64,000 bases of DNA from Prosthecobacter sp. (lineage in GTDB: Bacteria; Verrucomicrobiota; Verrucomicrobiia; Verrucomicrobiales; Verrucomicrobiaceae), in contig JAURHS010000002.1 in the NCBI GenBank assembly GCA_030833205.1, forward strand, positions 1-64,000. The letters run 5' to 3'. Below the pieces are notes generated by a model that worked only from the letters and a program-made list of their open reading frames with translations, searched no databases and was not told the DNA's origin. Below are positions 28,425-38,135 of the stretch, piece after piece (within the stretch, counting starts at the first letter, position 1; each line of letters opens with the position of its first letter). The position numbers and the translations under genes were made by a program.

Positions 28425-30680
28425 GGAGGCGCCTGGAGTGGCCCCGGCCTCGACTGGGCTGATGGCCATGGGAGGGCGGGTGAGCAACAGGCGCAGTGCA
28501 TTGAGGCAGACCAGCACGGTGCTGCCCTCATGGGTCAGTACCCCCAAACTCAACGGCACGCGCCCCGTCAGGGAAGCCAGCGCCATGACCACCACTGATC
28601 CCAGCGAGATGGCAAGGTTTTGTCGGATGACTCGGCTGGCCTGCACACTGATGTGCCGCGCCCAAAGCAGTTTTTCGATTCGATCCTGCATCAGGATCAC
28701 ATCGGCCTGCTCCAAAGCCGCATCGCTTCCTCGAGCGCCCATGGCCACGCTGACATCAGCCCTCGCAAGACTGGGCGCGTCATTGACACCATCGCCAACC
28801 ATGGCCACGAGCTGACCCTCGGCTGTCATGGCCTCAATGGCAGCGACTTTCTCCTCCGGCTTGAGCCCAGATCGCACCTCAGCCACACCGAGTTGACGCG
28901 CCACTTCTGTGGCAGCGTTGTGGCGGTCGCCGGTAAGCATCACCGTGCGAATGCCAGCGTTTCTCAGCTCGTTGAGCACCGCACGGCTCCCCTCGCGGAT
29001 GCGATCGTTCAATTGAATCCGCCCGACCAGATCCTGACAGAGCACCCAGACCTCGCTTTGTCCCGCGCCAGTCTCAGGAATTTTGGCCAGCCAAGGCTGC
29101 CATTGGGCATGCTCCATGAGGCGTCGGTTGCCGACATAGACCGTGCCTCGCGTCGTCTCGCCGCGCGAGCCCATTCCTGGCAGGGATTGAAAGGAGGAAA
29201 CCTCAAGCAACTCCACCTGCTGCTCGCGACCGGCCAGCGCAATGGCGCGGGCCACTGGGTGATTGGAGTGGGCATCGAGGCTGGCAGCCAAGCGCAGGAC
29301 CTCGCCCTCTCTGCCGTCGGGAAAACTCTCCACATGGGACACGCGAAGATTGCCCTCAGTCAGTGTGCCCGTTTTGTCCATTGCCACCACCGTCACTCGG
29401 GCAAGGTTTTCGATGGCTGCGCCACCACGGAACAAAATGCCGCGCCTGGCTCCCCAGGCAATTGCCGCGAGGATGGCGGAGGGGATCGAGAGCACCAAGG
29501 CACATGGGCTCATCACCACCAGCAGCGTCATGGCTCGGTAAAACGCGCTGGCACCCTCACTGGCCTGTGCCCATGGTTCCACCCCCAACACCAACCACCA
29601 GACCAAAAAAGCCACGAGCACCACTCCAAGCGTCACCAAGGTGTATGGTGTCCCAAATCGTTCAGTGAATCGTTGGCTGGGAGCGCGGGCATGTTGGGCA
29701 TGCTCGATCAGGGCAATGATGCGGGCCAGGGCGCTTTCTCCCGGGGGGCGCAGCACCCGCATTTCCACCAGGCCCCAAAGGTTCAGAGTGCCACCGAAGA
29801 CTTCGGCGCCCATGGATTTGGGCACTGCCTCTGCCTCGCCAGTCAGCGTGGACTCATCGGCTGCAGATTCGCCCCTGGTGATCACCGCATCGGCGGCGAA
29901 GAGTTCGCTGGGTCGCACCTCGAGAATGTCACCGTTCTGCAACTCACTCACAGCAACATCGCGCCGGCTCCCATCGGGCAACACCTTGCGTGCCTGCTTC
30001 GGTGCGGCGCGCATGAGTGCGGAGATCTCCCGATGAGTTCGATTCAGCACGAGATGCTCGATCGCTCCCGAGGTGGAGAACAGGAACAGCAGCAGGGCGC
30101 CCTCGCTCCAAGCCCCAATGGCACAGGCACCAGCCGCCACCGCCAACATCAGGAAGTGCACATCAAGGCGCCTGCGACGCAATTGCTCCCAAGTGTCAAT
30201 GGCAGCATCCCAGCCACCGGCGAGGATCGAAACCGACAGCAGAGGCAGGTGCCATTGGCTGCCCGCAGGCAAAAGCGTGGCGACCAGGAGACACAAACCA
30301 CACAGCGAGGCCTGAAAGGCCAGCGTGCGCCACTCCAAATCGCTTTCGCGCTCCATGGTGGTGGGATCTGGCCACTGGAACTGTCGCCATCGCCAAAGGC
30401 TGGGCGCGGTTGGGCAGGATGGCTTTTGCAGCAGAATGGTCTGCGCTTCCTTGCTTGCCTGAGTTTTCGCCGCCCCCGAGGTCCCTTGGAGCACCTGTCC
30501 GTCGAGCTGGCGCAGCAGCTCGTTGAGCCGAGTCTGAAGCACCACGGGATCCACCTCGCCCAAGGTGGCCAGTTCCACCTGACGCTGGTGAGGATTGAGA
30601 CGGATGGCTCCCACATTGGGTTGACTGGCCAAAAAATGCGCCAGCAACTCTTGCCATGCGGAGGGGGAGTGAGAGGTCAT
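28410..30680 (-). CDS. heavy-metal P1B-type ATPase, SPC motif (Co/Zn-like P1B-4)
   Basis: SPCALVLSIPSAI, DKTGTLTEG, TGEAEAVPK, MVGDGVNDAPSLA, HEGST. Confidence 0.85.
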   Translation of the reverse strand: MTSHSPSAWQELLAHFLASQPNVGAIRLNPHQRQVELATLGEVDPVVLQTRLNELLRQLDGQVLQGTSGAAKTQASKEAQTILLQKPSCPTAPSLWRWRQFQWPDPTTMERESDLEWRTLAFQASLCGLCLLVATLLPAGSQWHLPLLSVSILAGGWDAAIDTWEQLRRRRLDVHFLMLAVAAGACAIGAWSEGALLLFLFSTSGAIEHLVLNRTHREISALMRAAPKQARKVLPDGSRRDVAVSELQNGDILEVRPSELFAADAVITRGESAADESTLTGEAEAVPKSMGAEVFGGTLNLWGLVEMRVLRPPGESALARIIALIEHAQHARAPSQRFTERFGTPYTLVTLGVVLVAFLVWWLVLGVEPWAQASEGASAFYRAMTLLVVMSPCALVLSIPSAILAAIAWGARRGILFRGGAAIENLARVTVVAMDKTGTLTEGNLRVSHVESFPDGREGEVLRLAASLDAHSNHPVARAIALAGREQQVELLEVSSFQSLPGMGSRGETTRGTVYVGNRRLMEHAQWQPWLAKIPETGAGQSEVWVLCQDLVGRIQLNDRIREGSRAVLNELRNAGIRTVMLTGDRHNAATEVARQLGVAEVRSGLKPEEKVAAIEAMTAEGQLVAMVGDGVNDAPSLARADVSVAMGARGSDAALEQADVILMQDRIEKLLWARHISVQASRVIRQNLAISLGSVVVMALASLTGRVPLSLGVLTHEGSTVLVCLNALRLLLTRPPMAISPVEAGATPGASSGIG

Positions 30681-30905
30681 GATGACGATTCCGCCCGCAG
30701 CAGCCATGAGCAGAAGTTGAGTAGGGCAGCCCAGTATGGGACGCAGATGGTCTCTCTAACCCACCTCTCAGCTCAGGGCAACGACCCTCTTTGCGTGATT
30801 CCGTTCGCCGCTGCCGACCTGCCTTGTAGAGCGCTGAAAATCAGAGATTCTCAAACGGGATGCGAAAAATAACCCAACGCTCAAAAAAGATTTGATTTTG
30901 GTTTT

Positions 30906-30919
30906 TGTTCTGGTGAACA
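30906..30919. promoter_or_regulatory. LexA box TGTTC-tggt-GAACA
   Basis: Perfect 5-4-5 inverted repeat ending 9 bp before the lexA ATG; equals the Verrucomicrobia LexA consensus as I recall it. Confidence 0.85.
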
Positions 30920-30928
30920 TAACCCATC

Positions 30929-31552
30929 ATGCACTCCACACAAATCAAACTCACTGAGCGCCAGCAGCAGATTTTGGAATACCTTCGCAGTTACCAGCGC
31001 GAGAATGGGGTGATGCCAAGTTCTCGCGAGATTCAGCAACACTTTCGCTTTGGCAGCCAAACAGCTGCGATGAGTCACCTGCGTGCCTTGGAGAAGCGTG
31101 GCGCGATCCGCCGCCTGCCCAACAAGGCCCGTGCGGTCTCCTTTCCTGAGGACATCAACCGGGATGAATGGGTGGACATCCCTCTCTATGGGAGCATTGC
31201 TGCGGGTTACGCCGAGATGCAGCAACAGGAGCCGGATGGCAGCCTCAGTTTGGACGCTGGCACGGTGGGTCTTCGTCGTGGTAGCAAGGCCTTTGCGCTC
31301 AAGGTTCGCGGTGAATCCATGATCGGCGCCAACATCTGCGACGGAGATATTGCCATTCTCGAGATCCGCGAGCCGCGCCCGACGGAGATTGTCGCTGCCC
31401 TGATTGACGGCGAGACCACCCTCAAACGCTTCGTGGTAGAAAACGGCAAGCCCCTGCTGCGTGCTGAAAATCCGCGCTTCCCGGATCTCCATCCCGCCCA
31501 GGGGCTTCAGGTTCAGGGAGTTCTCAAGACCCTGATTCGCCGGGTCTCCTGA
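30929..31552 (+). CDS. lexA: LexA repressor
   Basis: LTERQQQILEYLRSYQRENGVMPSSREIQQHF; SMIGANICDGDIAIL; TLKRF catalytic Ser/Lys segments. Confidence 0.9.
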   Translation: MHSTQIKLTERQQQILEYLRSYQRENGVMPSSREIQQHFRFGSQTAAMSHLRALEKRGAIRRLPNKARAVSFPEDINRDEWVDIPLYGSIAAGYAEMQQQEPDGSLSLDAGTVGLRRGSKAFALKVRGESMIGANICDGDIAILEIREPRPTEIVAALIDGETTLKRFVVENGKPLLRAENPRFPDLHPAQGLQVQGVLKTLIRRVS

Positions 31553-31573
31553 CCGAGGCGCTGAGGCAGAGCC

Positions 31574-32017
31574 TCATCGAATCACCCGGAAGATGAAGGG
31601 GTAGCGGTACAGCTTTCCCTCGCTGGTGGCCATGGCAGCCTTGATGATGAAGACGAGGGCAGTGATCGCGGTGGCCACCGCCACGGCAATGGGGATCAGG
31701 AGCCAGAAAGTCAGGGCACAAACAAAAAACACCACTGCCAGATTCAGCTGCAGGTTCAGCACTTCCTTGCCGTGGGCATCGAGAAACGGATTGCCCTCGC
31801 GCTTGAGAAGCCAAAGCACCAGAGGAGCGATCAGGTTGACCCCAGGAATTGCAGGCGCGAGAAAGCCGCAAAACGGCAGAAGATGACAAATAAGCGCCAG
31901 AGTGCGCTCCTGATCGCCGGGCTTGGTTTCGGGTTCGTAGGCTCCGGATTTTGGCGGGCCGCTTTGGTCGGGTGCGCAAGAACCAGCCGTTGTAGTAGGG
32001 GTAATGTCCTCGTCCAT
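31574..32017 (-). CDS. DUF4870 domain membrane protein
   Basis: LALICHLLPFCGFLAPAIPGVNLIAPLVLWLLKREGNPFLDAHGKEVLNLQL. Confidence 0.85.
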   Translation of the reverse strand: MDEDITPTTTAGSCAPDQSGPPKSGAYEPETKPGDQERTLALICHLLPFCGFLAPAIPGVNLIAPLVLWLLKREGNPFLDAHGKEVLNLQLNLAVVFFVCALTFWLLIPIAVAVATAITALVFIIKAAMATSEGKLYRYPFIFRVIR

Positions 32018-32251
32018 CTCAGAATTTTGATTAAAATTTATTCTTAGGGCAATGCCAAAATACTTAACATTTCTTGATAATCACCGCGAGATGAAGGTGC
32101 GAGGGCAGTGAAGGCCCGTTTCGATGATCTCCTTCTGACGACTGAACCGAGCAGGTCGCTGAAAACTCTGCTGTCGAGGTCTTGCAAAGCGGCGTGCAGG
32201 GTGGACAATCGGCGGCCCTCCAAGGCCCAGCTTTTCCAACCCGCAGTTCCC

Positions 32252-35200
32252 ATGCCCAAGAAGCCCGCAAAGTCCCTCGCCTCCCCAGCAGCCAAGCCCA
32301 TTGTGCCAATCGGCAAGCTCATGGTGGCCAATCGTTCTGAAATCGCCATTCGCGTGATGCGTGCCGCCACGGAATTGGGGATTCGCACCGTGGGCATCTA
32401 TGCTCAGGAGGATCGGTTCTGCCCGCATCGCTTCAAAGCCGATGAGGCCTATGAACTCAACAAGGAGAAGGGGCCTCTTGGAGCTTACCTCGACATCGAG
32501 GGCATTGTGGCTCTAGCCAAGGAAAAAGGGGTGGATGCCATTCACCCGGGTTACGGATTTCTCTCGGAGAACCCAGAGTTTGCCCAGGCCTGCAAGCGCG
32601 CCGGCATTTTGTTTATCGGCCCCGATAGTGAGATTCTTCGCATGATGGGCGACAAGACGGCGGCGCGCGAGATCGCCAAGCGTCTTCGGGTGCCCGTTCT
32701 CGAGGGCACCGAGGAGCCGGTGAGCGATCGGCGCGAGGCTCTGAAGATTGCGCGCAAAATTGGTTTCCCGCTGATCATCAAGGCTGCCTTTGGCGGTGGC
32801 GGCCGCGGCATGCGGGTGGTTCGCGAAGCTGCGGATCTGGAAAAGTTGCTCGATGAGGCGCAGCAGGAGGCGGAGCGCGCCTTTGGCAACGGCGCCGTCT
32901 TCCTTGAGAAGTTTGTGGCCAAGGCCAAGCACATCGAGGTGCAGATTCTCGCAGACAAGCACGGCGAGGTTCTGCATCTGCATGAGCGCGATTGTTCTGT
33001 GCAGCGCCGCCACCAAAAGGTGATTGAGCAAGCTCCAAGTTACGGGGTCAATCCCAGCATCATTGAAGGGCTGTGCGACGCGGCGGTGCGCTTGGCCCGA
33101 GAAGTCAATTACACCCATGCCGGAACCGTGGAGTTCCTGGTCGATCATGAAACCGGTGAGTGGTTTTTCATCGAGATGAATCCGCGCATTCAGGTCGAGC
33201 ACACGGTCACCGAGGAGATCACGGGCATTGACATCGTGCGCAGTCAAATTCTCATCGCCCAGGGCCATCGCCTGCACGAGGAGCCACTGGCACTGCCGGC
33301 GCAGGATCGCATTGAAAAAAGTGGCTACGCCATTCAATGCCGCATCACCACGGAGGACCCTGAGAATGGATTCACACCGGACTTTGGCAAGATTCTGACC
33401 TACCGCAGTGCCGGTGGCTTTGGCATCCGTCTCGACGGCGCCTTGGGCGCTACCAACGCGGTGGTCACGCCCTATTACGACAGCATGCTGGTGAAGATGA
33501 CGGTCTTTGCCCGCACCTACGAGCAGGCGCTGGATCGGATGGACCGCGGTTTGCGCGAGTTTCGCATCCGCGGGGTCAAAACCAACATCCCCTTCCTGAT
33601 GAATGTGGTCCATCACGCGGACTTCCGCGCCGGGCAGGCCACCACGCGCTTCATCGATCAGAACCCGCAGCTGCTGCAATTCGCAGCCCGCAAGGACCGC
33701 GCCACGCGCCTGCTGGATTACCTGGCTGATGTGGCCGTCAATGGCAATCCCTTCGCCAAGGGGCACAAGCCGCAACAAACCTTCATGGCGGCACCGGTGC
33801 CGCGTTGGGATCATCGCCAAAAGCCGGCGGATGGCACCAAGCAGTTGCTCGAGAAAATGGGGCCTGAGCGCTTCTGTCGGGAATGGGTGGCCAAGCAGAA
33901 GCGCCTGCTGCTTACCGACACGACGATGCGCGACGCCCACCAGTCCCTGCTGGCGACGCGCATGCGCACCTATGACATGCTTGCCGTGGCTGATGCGGTG
34001 GCAAGGCGCACGCCCAATCTGTTTTCCCTCGAGATGTGGGGTGGGGCGACCTTCGATGTGAGCATGCGCTTTCTGCGTGAGGATCCCTGGGAGCGCCTGC
34101 GCGGCATCCGTCAGAAGGTGCCCAACATCCTGCTGCAGATGCTCTTCCGTGGCAGCAACGCCGTCGGTTACACCAATTACCCCGACAATGTGGTCAAGGG
34201 CTTCATCCGCCATGCCGCGGCCAATGGGATGGACATCTTCCGCATCTTCGACAGCCTCAACTACCTGCCCAATCTCAAGGTGGCCATGGAAGCGGTGCGG
34301 GAAGACACGCAGAGCATTTGCGAAGGCACGCTGTGCTACAGCGGCGATATCCTCGACTCACGCCGCGACAAGTATGACCTGAAGTACTATGTGCGCCTTG
34401 CCCGCGAACTGGAGAAGATGGGCGCGCACATTCTCTGCATCAAGGACATGGCCGGTTTGGTGCGGCCATTCGCAGCACGCAAATTGGTCAAGGCGCTCAA
34501 GGACGAGGTTTCGCTGCCGGTGCATTTCCACACCCATGACACCAGCGGCCTGAATGCCTCGAGCATTCTCGAGGCTGCAATGGCTGGTGTTGATGTCTGT
34601 GATGCGGCCATCAGCAGCCTGTCCGGTGGCACCTCGCAACCCAACCTCAATTCCATCGTGGCTGCCTTGCAGAACACGCCCCGCGACACTGGTCTCGACC
34701 CCGAGGCGCTGCAGGAATTCAGCGACTACTGGGCGCAGGTGCGCAGTTACTACAAGCCTTTCGATACTGCAGAGCCCTATGGCACAGCGGAGGTTTATCT
34801 CCACGAGATGCCCGGTGGCCAGTACACCAATCTGAAGGAGCAGGCGCTGGGCATGGGCCTGGGCCCCCGCTGGCCGGAGATTGCCCACGCCTACGCCGAG
34901 GTGAATCAACTCTGCGGCGACATCATCAAGGTCACGCCCTCAAGCAAGGTGGTCGGTGATCTTGCCATCGAGTGCGTGGCCCGTGGGGTGAAGCCCTCGG
35001 ACATCTTCAATCTGCAGGGCACCAAGTGGAGCAAGGATGTCACCAGCATGTTTGAGGGTTGGCTGGGTGAACCGTTTTATGGCATGGAACCGGCCAAGGC
35101 CGCGGACTCACGCCGCAAGTGGAACAAACTGGCCGCTGCCATCGTTGGCAAGGACGGCAAGCGCATCAAGGGCAGGCCAGGGGTCCATGCCGCCAAGGTG

Positions 35201-35791
35201 GACCTCAAGGCGGTGCGCGCCGAGCTCAAGGGCAAGCTGAAGAAGGATCCAACGGATGACGATGTCTGGAGCTATCTGATGTATCCGGATGTGTTCGTGA
35301 AGTTCGCTGATTTCCGACGCCATTTTGGCGATGTCTCACGCCTGCCGACGCCGGCCTATTATTATGGGCTGCGCGACAAGGAGGAAATCCATGTCAACCT
35401 CGAGGAGGGCAAGACGCTGTTTGTGCGCTTGCTGAACATGACTGAGCCCGACGCCAACGGCCAGCAGACAGCGATCTTCGAACTCAACGGCTACCCGCGA
35501 CACACCACCGTTACCAACAAGGCGCTGGCCAAGCATGCGGTGACCAGGCCCAAGGCGGATCCTGCGGACAGTTCGCAGGTCGGTGCGCCCATGCCCGGCA
35601 TGGTGGCCAGCGTGGCGGTGAGCGTTGGGCAAAAGGTCAAGGAGGGCGAGACTCTGCTGACCCTTGAGGCCATGAAGATGTTTGCCGCGGTGTCCGCACC
35701 CAAGGCCGCAACGGTGGTGGAGGTCTGCACCAAGATCGGAGAGAGCGTGGAGAGCAAGGACCTGTTGGTCCGTCTCGGGCCCTTGACTTGA
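32252..35791 (+). CDS. pyc: pyruvate carboxylase (single-chain)
   Basis: Biotin carboxylase, carboxyltransferase (RDAHQSLLATRMR) and biotinyl motif EAMKMF; upstream in-frame start at 32108 possible. Confidence 0.95.
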   Translation: MPKKPAKSLASPAAKPIVPIGKLMVANRSEIAIRVMRAATELGIRTVGIYAQEDRFCPHRFKADEAYELNKEKGPLGAYLDIEGIVALAKEKGVDAIHPGYGFLSENPEFAQACKRAGILFIGPDSEILRMMGDKTAAREIAKRLRVPVLEGTEEPVSDRREALKIARKIGFPLIIKAAFGGGGRGMRVVREAADLEKLLDEAQQEAERAFGNGAVFLEKFVAKAKHIEVQILADKHGEVLHLHERDCSVQRRHQKVIEQAPSYGVNPSIIEGLCDAAVRLAREVNYTHAGTVEFLVDHETGEWFFIEMNPRIQVEHTVTEEITGIDIVRSQILIAQGHRLHEEPLALPAQDRIEKSGYAIQCRITTEDPENGFTPDFGKILTYRSAGGFGIRLDGALGATNAVVTPYYDSMLVKMTVFARTYEQALDRMDRGLREFRIRGVKTNIPFLMNVVHHADFRAGQATTRFIDQNPQLLQFAARKDRATRLLDYLADVAVNGNPFAKGHKPQQTFMAAPVPRWDHRQKPADGTKQLLEKMGPERFCREWVAKQKRLLLTDTTMRDAHQSLLATRMRTYDMLAVADAVARRTPNLFSLEMWGGATFDVSMRFLREDPWERLRGIRQKVPNILLQMLFRGSNAVGYTNYPDNVVKGFIRHAAANGMDIFRIFDSLNYLPNLKVAMEAVREDTQSICEGTLCYSGDILDSRRDKYDLKYYVRLARELEKMGAHILCIKDMAGLVRPFAARKLVKALKDEVSLPVHFHTHDTSGLNASSILEAAMAGVDVCDAAISSLSGGTSQPNLNSIVAALQNTPRDTGLDPEALQEFSDYWAQVRSYYKPFDTAEPYGTAEVYLHEMPGGQYTNLKEQALGMGLGPRWPEIAHAYAEVNQLCGDIIKVTPSSKVVGDLAIECVARGVKPSDIFNLQGTKWSKDVTSMFEGWLGEPFYGMEPAKAADSRRKWNKLAAAIVGKDGKRIKGRPGVHAAKVDLKAVRAELKGKLKKDPTDDDVWSYLMYPDVFVKFADFRRHFGDVSRLPTPAYYYGLRDKEEIHVNLEEGKTLFVRLLNMTEPDANGQQTAIFELNGYPRHTTVTNKALAKHAVTRPKADPADSSQVGAPMPGMVASVAVSVGQKVKEGETLLTLEAMKMFAAVSAPKAATVVEVCTKIGESVESKDLLVRLGPLT

Positions 35792-35802
35792 TTGATCCCC
35801 GC

Positions 35803-36645
35803 ATGAGTGCTGACTCCACTGTCATCAGCGGCCCTGTTGCCGTGCTTGGTCAAGGCATCATTGGCAGCCGAGTGACACAGCGCCTGCGTCAGGCCGGAGT
35901 CGAGGTCATGGCGATGCGAGCCCGCGAGGCGCAGGATTCCGCGGCCTGGCAGGAAGTCGCTTGTCGAGCGGCCCTGGTGCAGATTTTTTTGCGGGATGAT
36001 GAGGCGGTGTTGCAGGCCATCGAGCGCCTCTGCGCCGTCGCGGCCAAGGGCTTATTGGTGCTCAATCACGCCACCATCAGTCACCGCGCGACACTGCAGG
36101 CGGCGCGGCGCTGTGCTGAGTCGGGATTGCGGTTTTTGGATGCCCCCTTCACGGGGAGTCGTCTGGCCGCCGAGCAGGGGCAGCTTTGCTACTATGTCGG
36201 TGGGGATCCTCAGGCGCTGGCCGAGGCCGAGCCATGGCTGGCCATCAGCAGCAACCAGCGATTGCCAGTCGGGGGTATTGGTGATGCGACGGTGCTCAAG
36301 ATTGTCACGAACCTCATCACTGCTGTCACGGTCAAGGCGCTGAGCGAGGCGGCTGCCATCACCAAGGCCATGGGGTTGCCGCTGGATCTGCTTCGCCTGG
36401 CGCTGGAGAACAATGCCAATTACAGCAAACTCATCGGCATGAAGCTCGGCGCAATGGCGAGCCAAGATTTCACTCCGCACTTCTCGCTGGTGAACATGCT
36501 CAAGGATGCGGATTTTGCCCGTGAGTTGGCTGCCGCAAGCGGAGTGTCCTGTGCAGCCATTGAGGCTGCGGCGCAGGCCCTGCGCAGGGGGAAAGAGGCC
36601 GGTTTGCAGGATCAGGATTTTTCGGTGATCAGCACCCTTGACTAA
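35803..36645 (+). CDS. NAD(P)-dependent oxidoreductase, 3-hydroxyisobutyrate dehydrogenase-like
   Basis: VAVLGQGIIGSRVTQRL, FLDAPFTGSRLAAEQGQLCYYVGGD, LKIVTNLITAVTVKALSEA. Confidence 0.85.
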   Translation: MSADSTVISGPVAVLGQGIIGSRVTQRLRQAGVEVMAMRAREAQDSAAWQEVACRAALVQIFLRDDEAVLQAIERLCAVAAKGLLVLNHATISHRATLQAARRCAESGLRFLDAPFTGSRLAAEQGQLCYYVGGDPQALAEAEPWLAISSNQRLPVGGIGDATVLKIVTNLITAVTVKALSEAAAITKAMGLPLDLLRLALENNANYSKLIGMKLGAMASQDFTPHFSLVNMLKDADFARELAAASGVSCAAIEAAAQALRRGKEAGLQDQDFSVISTLD

Positions 36646-36707
36646 TTTGGCCTGCGCCAGCCCGGTCCTTGATTGGGCGCGGGATTGCCCAACGCCTCAG
36701 GGGTTGA

Positions 36708-37238
36708 TCAGCGATTGGGCTCGGCCAGTGCAGGAAGCTCGAGAGAAACAGGCATCGCCGCCTTGGCCATTCCCTCGTCCGCCACATCCGAGCTGACTTC
36801 GATCATTGGTGGACTCTGGAAGTGGCGACTAAGCAGCAGGTCCTCTGGGTCAAGCCGCTGATGATCCTGAACCTTTTCAACCCAGCGACTGTCAATGTCG
36901 AGATTGGGCTTGCCAAGAAAGCTGGCGCGGTTGTGCAGGGCGTCGGAGGTGGCCACGGCAGAATCGTTGTTGGGGTTGGAGCCGCGGATCATGGCCCCTG
37001 TCCATCCTGCCAGCAGCAGCATTGCCGCAGCGGCAGCGTGACGGCACCAGCGCGGTGACAGCCATTGTTCGAGAGTGGTTTCCAGGCGCTCCCATGCCAG
37101 CGCCATTGCTGAACGCTTCATCCACTCGGCGCGCTGACGATGATGAAAGTCGCGCAGGAAGGACTCGACGAAATCGGGTCCTGGGGTTTCGTGACGCTTG
37201 AGCCGAAGCAAGCTCTGCAATTCGCCGTGATCTTCCAT
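36708..37238 (-). CDS. putative anti-sigma factor / membrane protein downstream of an ECF sigma gene
   Basis: Single TM (HAAAAAMLLLAGWTGAMI); 14 bp after the sigma gene on the same strand. Confidence 0.5.
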   Translation of the reverse strand: MEDHGELQSLLRLKRHETPGPDFVESFLRDFHHRQRAEWMKRSAMALAWERLETTLEQWLSPRWCRHAAAAAMLLLAGWTGAMIRGSNPNNDSAVATSDALHNRASFLGKPNLDIDSRWVEKVQDHQRLDPEDLLLSRHFQSPPMIEVSSDVADEGMAKAAMPVSLELPALAEPNR

Positions 37239-37252
37239 GAGGTGTTTGGGGT

Positions 37253-37867
37253 TCAGGGGGATTTGACGAGGTCTTCCAGGTAGCCCTGCAGGATGCGGTG
37301 GGCATAAAAGAGGCGGGAGCGCACCGTTCCCTCGGAGATCGACAGAATCTGTGCGATCTCGTTGTGTTGCAAACCCTGCACATCGTACAGGGTCACCACG
37401 GTGCGGTGATCGTCTGACAAACGGGCCATGGCCTCGTTCAATCTTTTTTGCAGCTCGCGGATGTTCACCTCCCGCAGCGTGTCGCCCCGGTCGGTGGTGA
37501 GGCGGATGAACTCCGGATCATTGTGGATGGCGCTGTCCACATCATCGAGGCTGATTTTGCCGTGCCGCCCCCTCTTTTTGAGGAAGTTAAGGGTCATGTT
37601 GACGGCGATGGAGTAAATCCAGGTGTAGAAGGATGACTTACCCAGGAACCGGCGCAACGATCGGTAGGCCTTGGCAAAGATGTCCTGCAGCAGGTCGGCG
37701 GTATCCTCCCGGTTGTTGGTCATGTTGTAGACCAGGCCGTAGAGTTTTGGGGTGTATTTGCGCACCAAGTCGTCGAAGGCCTTGGTATCTCCCAGTTGGG
37801 CCCGGTCCACCAAGGCCCTGTCCTCAGCGCTTCCGCCTGGGGTGGTGGGGGTGGTCTCGGGCTGCAT
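37253..37867 (-). CDS. ECF RNA polymerase sigma factor
   Basis: DTADLLQDIFAKAYRSLRRFLGKSSFYTWIYSIAVNMTLNFLKK; VQGLQHNEIAQILSISEGTVRSRLFYAHRIL. Confidence 0.9.
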   Translation of the reverse strand: MQPETTPTTPGGSAEDRALVDRAQLGDTKAFDDLVRKYTPKLYGLVYNMTNNREDTADLLQDIFAKAYRSLRRFLGKSSFYTWIYSIAVNMTLNFLKKRGRHGKISLDDVDSAIHNDPEFIRLTTDRGDTLREVNIRELQKRLNEAMARLSDDHRTVVTLYDVQGLQHNEIAQILSISEGTVRSRLFYAHRILQGYLEDLVKSP

Positions 37868-38083
37868 GGGGGAGCAGAGCAGAAAACACGGGGCAGGCTT
37901 GGCAGACAAGCAATTATTGTTGATGGCGATCACGTGAGTGGGAGTGATTCAAAATCAGCGATTTGAAGGCGCGGAGACGAGATCGAGATGGCAAATGCCC
38001 TCCGGGTTTTACCCAAAAGAGTTAACCTTTTTCGTTTGAATTTTGATCAGTATTGGTTTCTTGGGTTATTTTGAATCCGGTTT

Positions 38084-38135
38084 TTGACTCCGCGAGAAGC
38101 TCATTGAGTCAACCCATTGAATCAGAATTTGACTC
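38084..38135. promoter_or_regulatory. TTGACTC / GAGTCAA / TTGACTC heptamer set before the FIST gene
   Basis: TTGACTC 38084-38090, GAGTCAA 38106-38112, TTGACTC 38129-38135, abutting ATG 38136. Confidence 0.4.

Noticed and set aside
28620-30872. 750-aa plus-strand ORF
   Set aside because: Antisense to the P1B ATPase; low-complexity His/Gly/Gln-rich translation typical of GC-rich shadow ORFs
31562-31576. TGAGGC-AGA-GCCTCA hairpin after lexA as an intrinsic terminator
   Set aside because: Short stem with no T-tract and overlaps the DUF4870 stop; too weak to call
32513-34213. 566-aa minus-strand ORF
   Set aside because: Shadow ORF opposite pyruvate carboxylase
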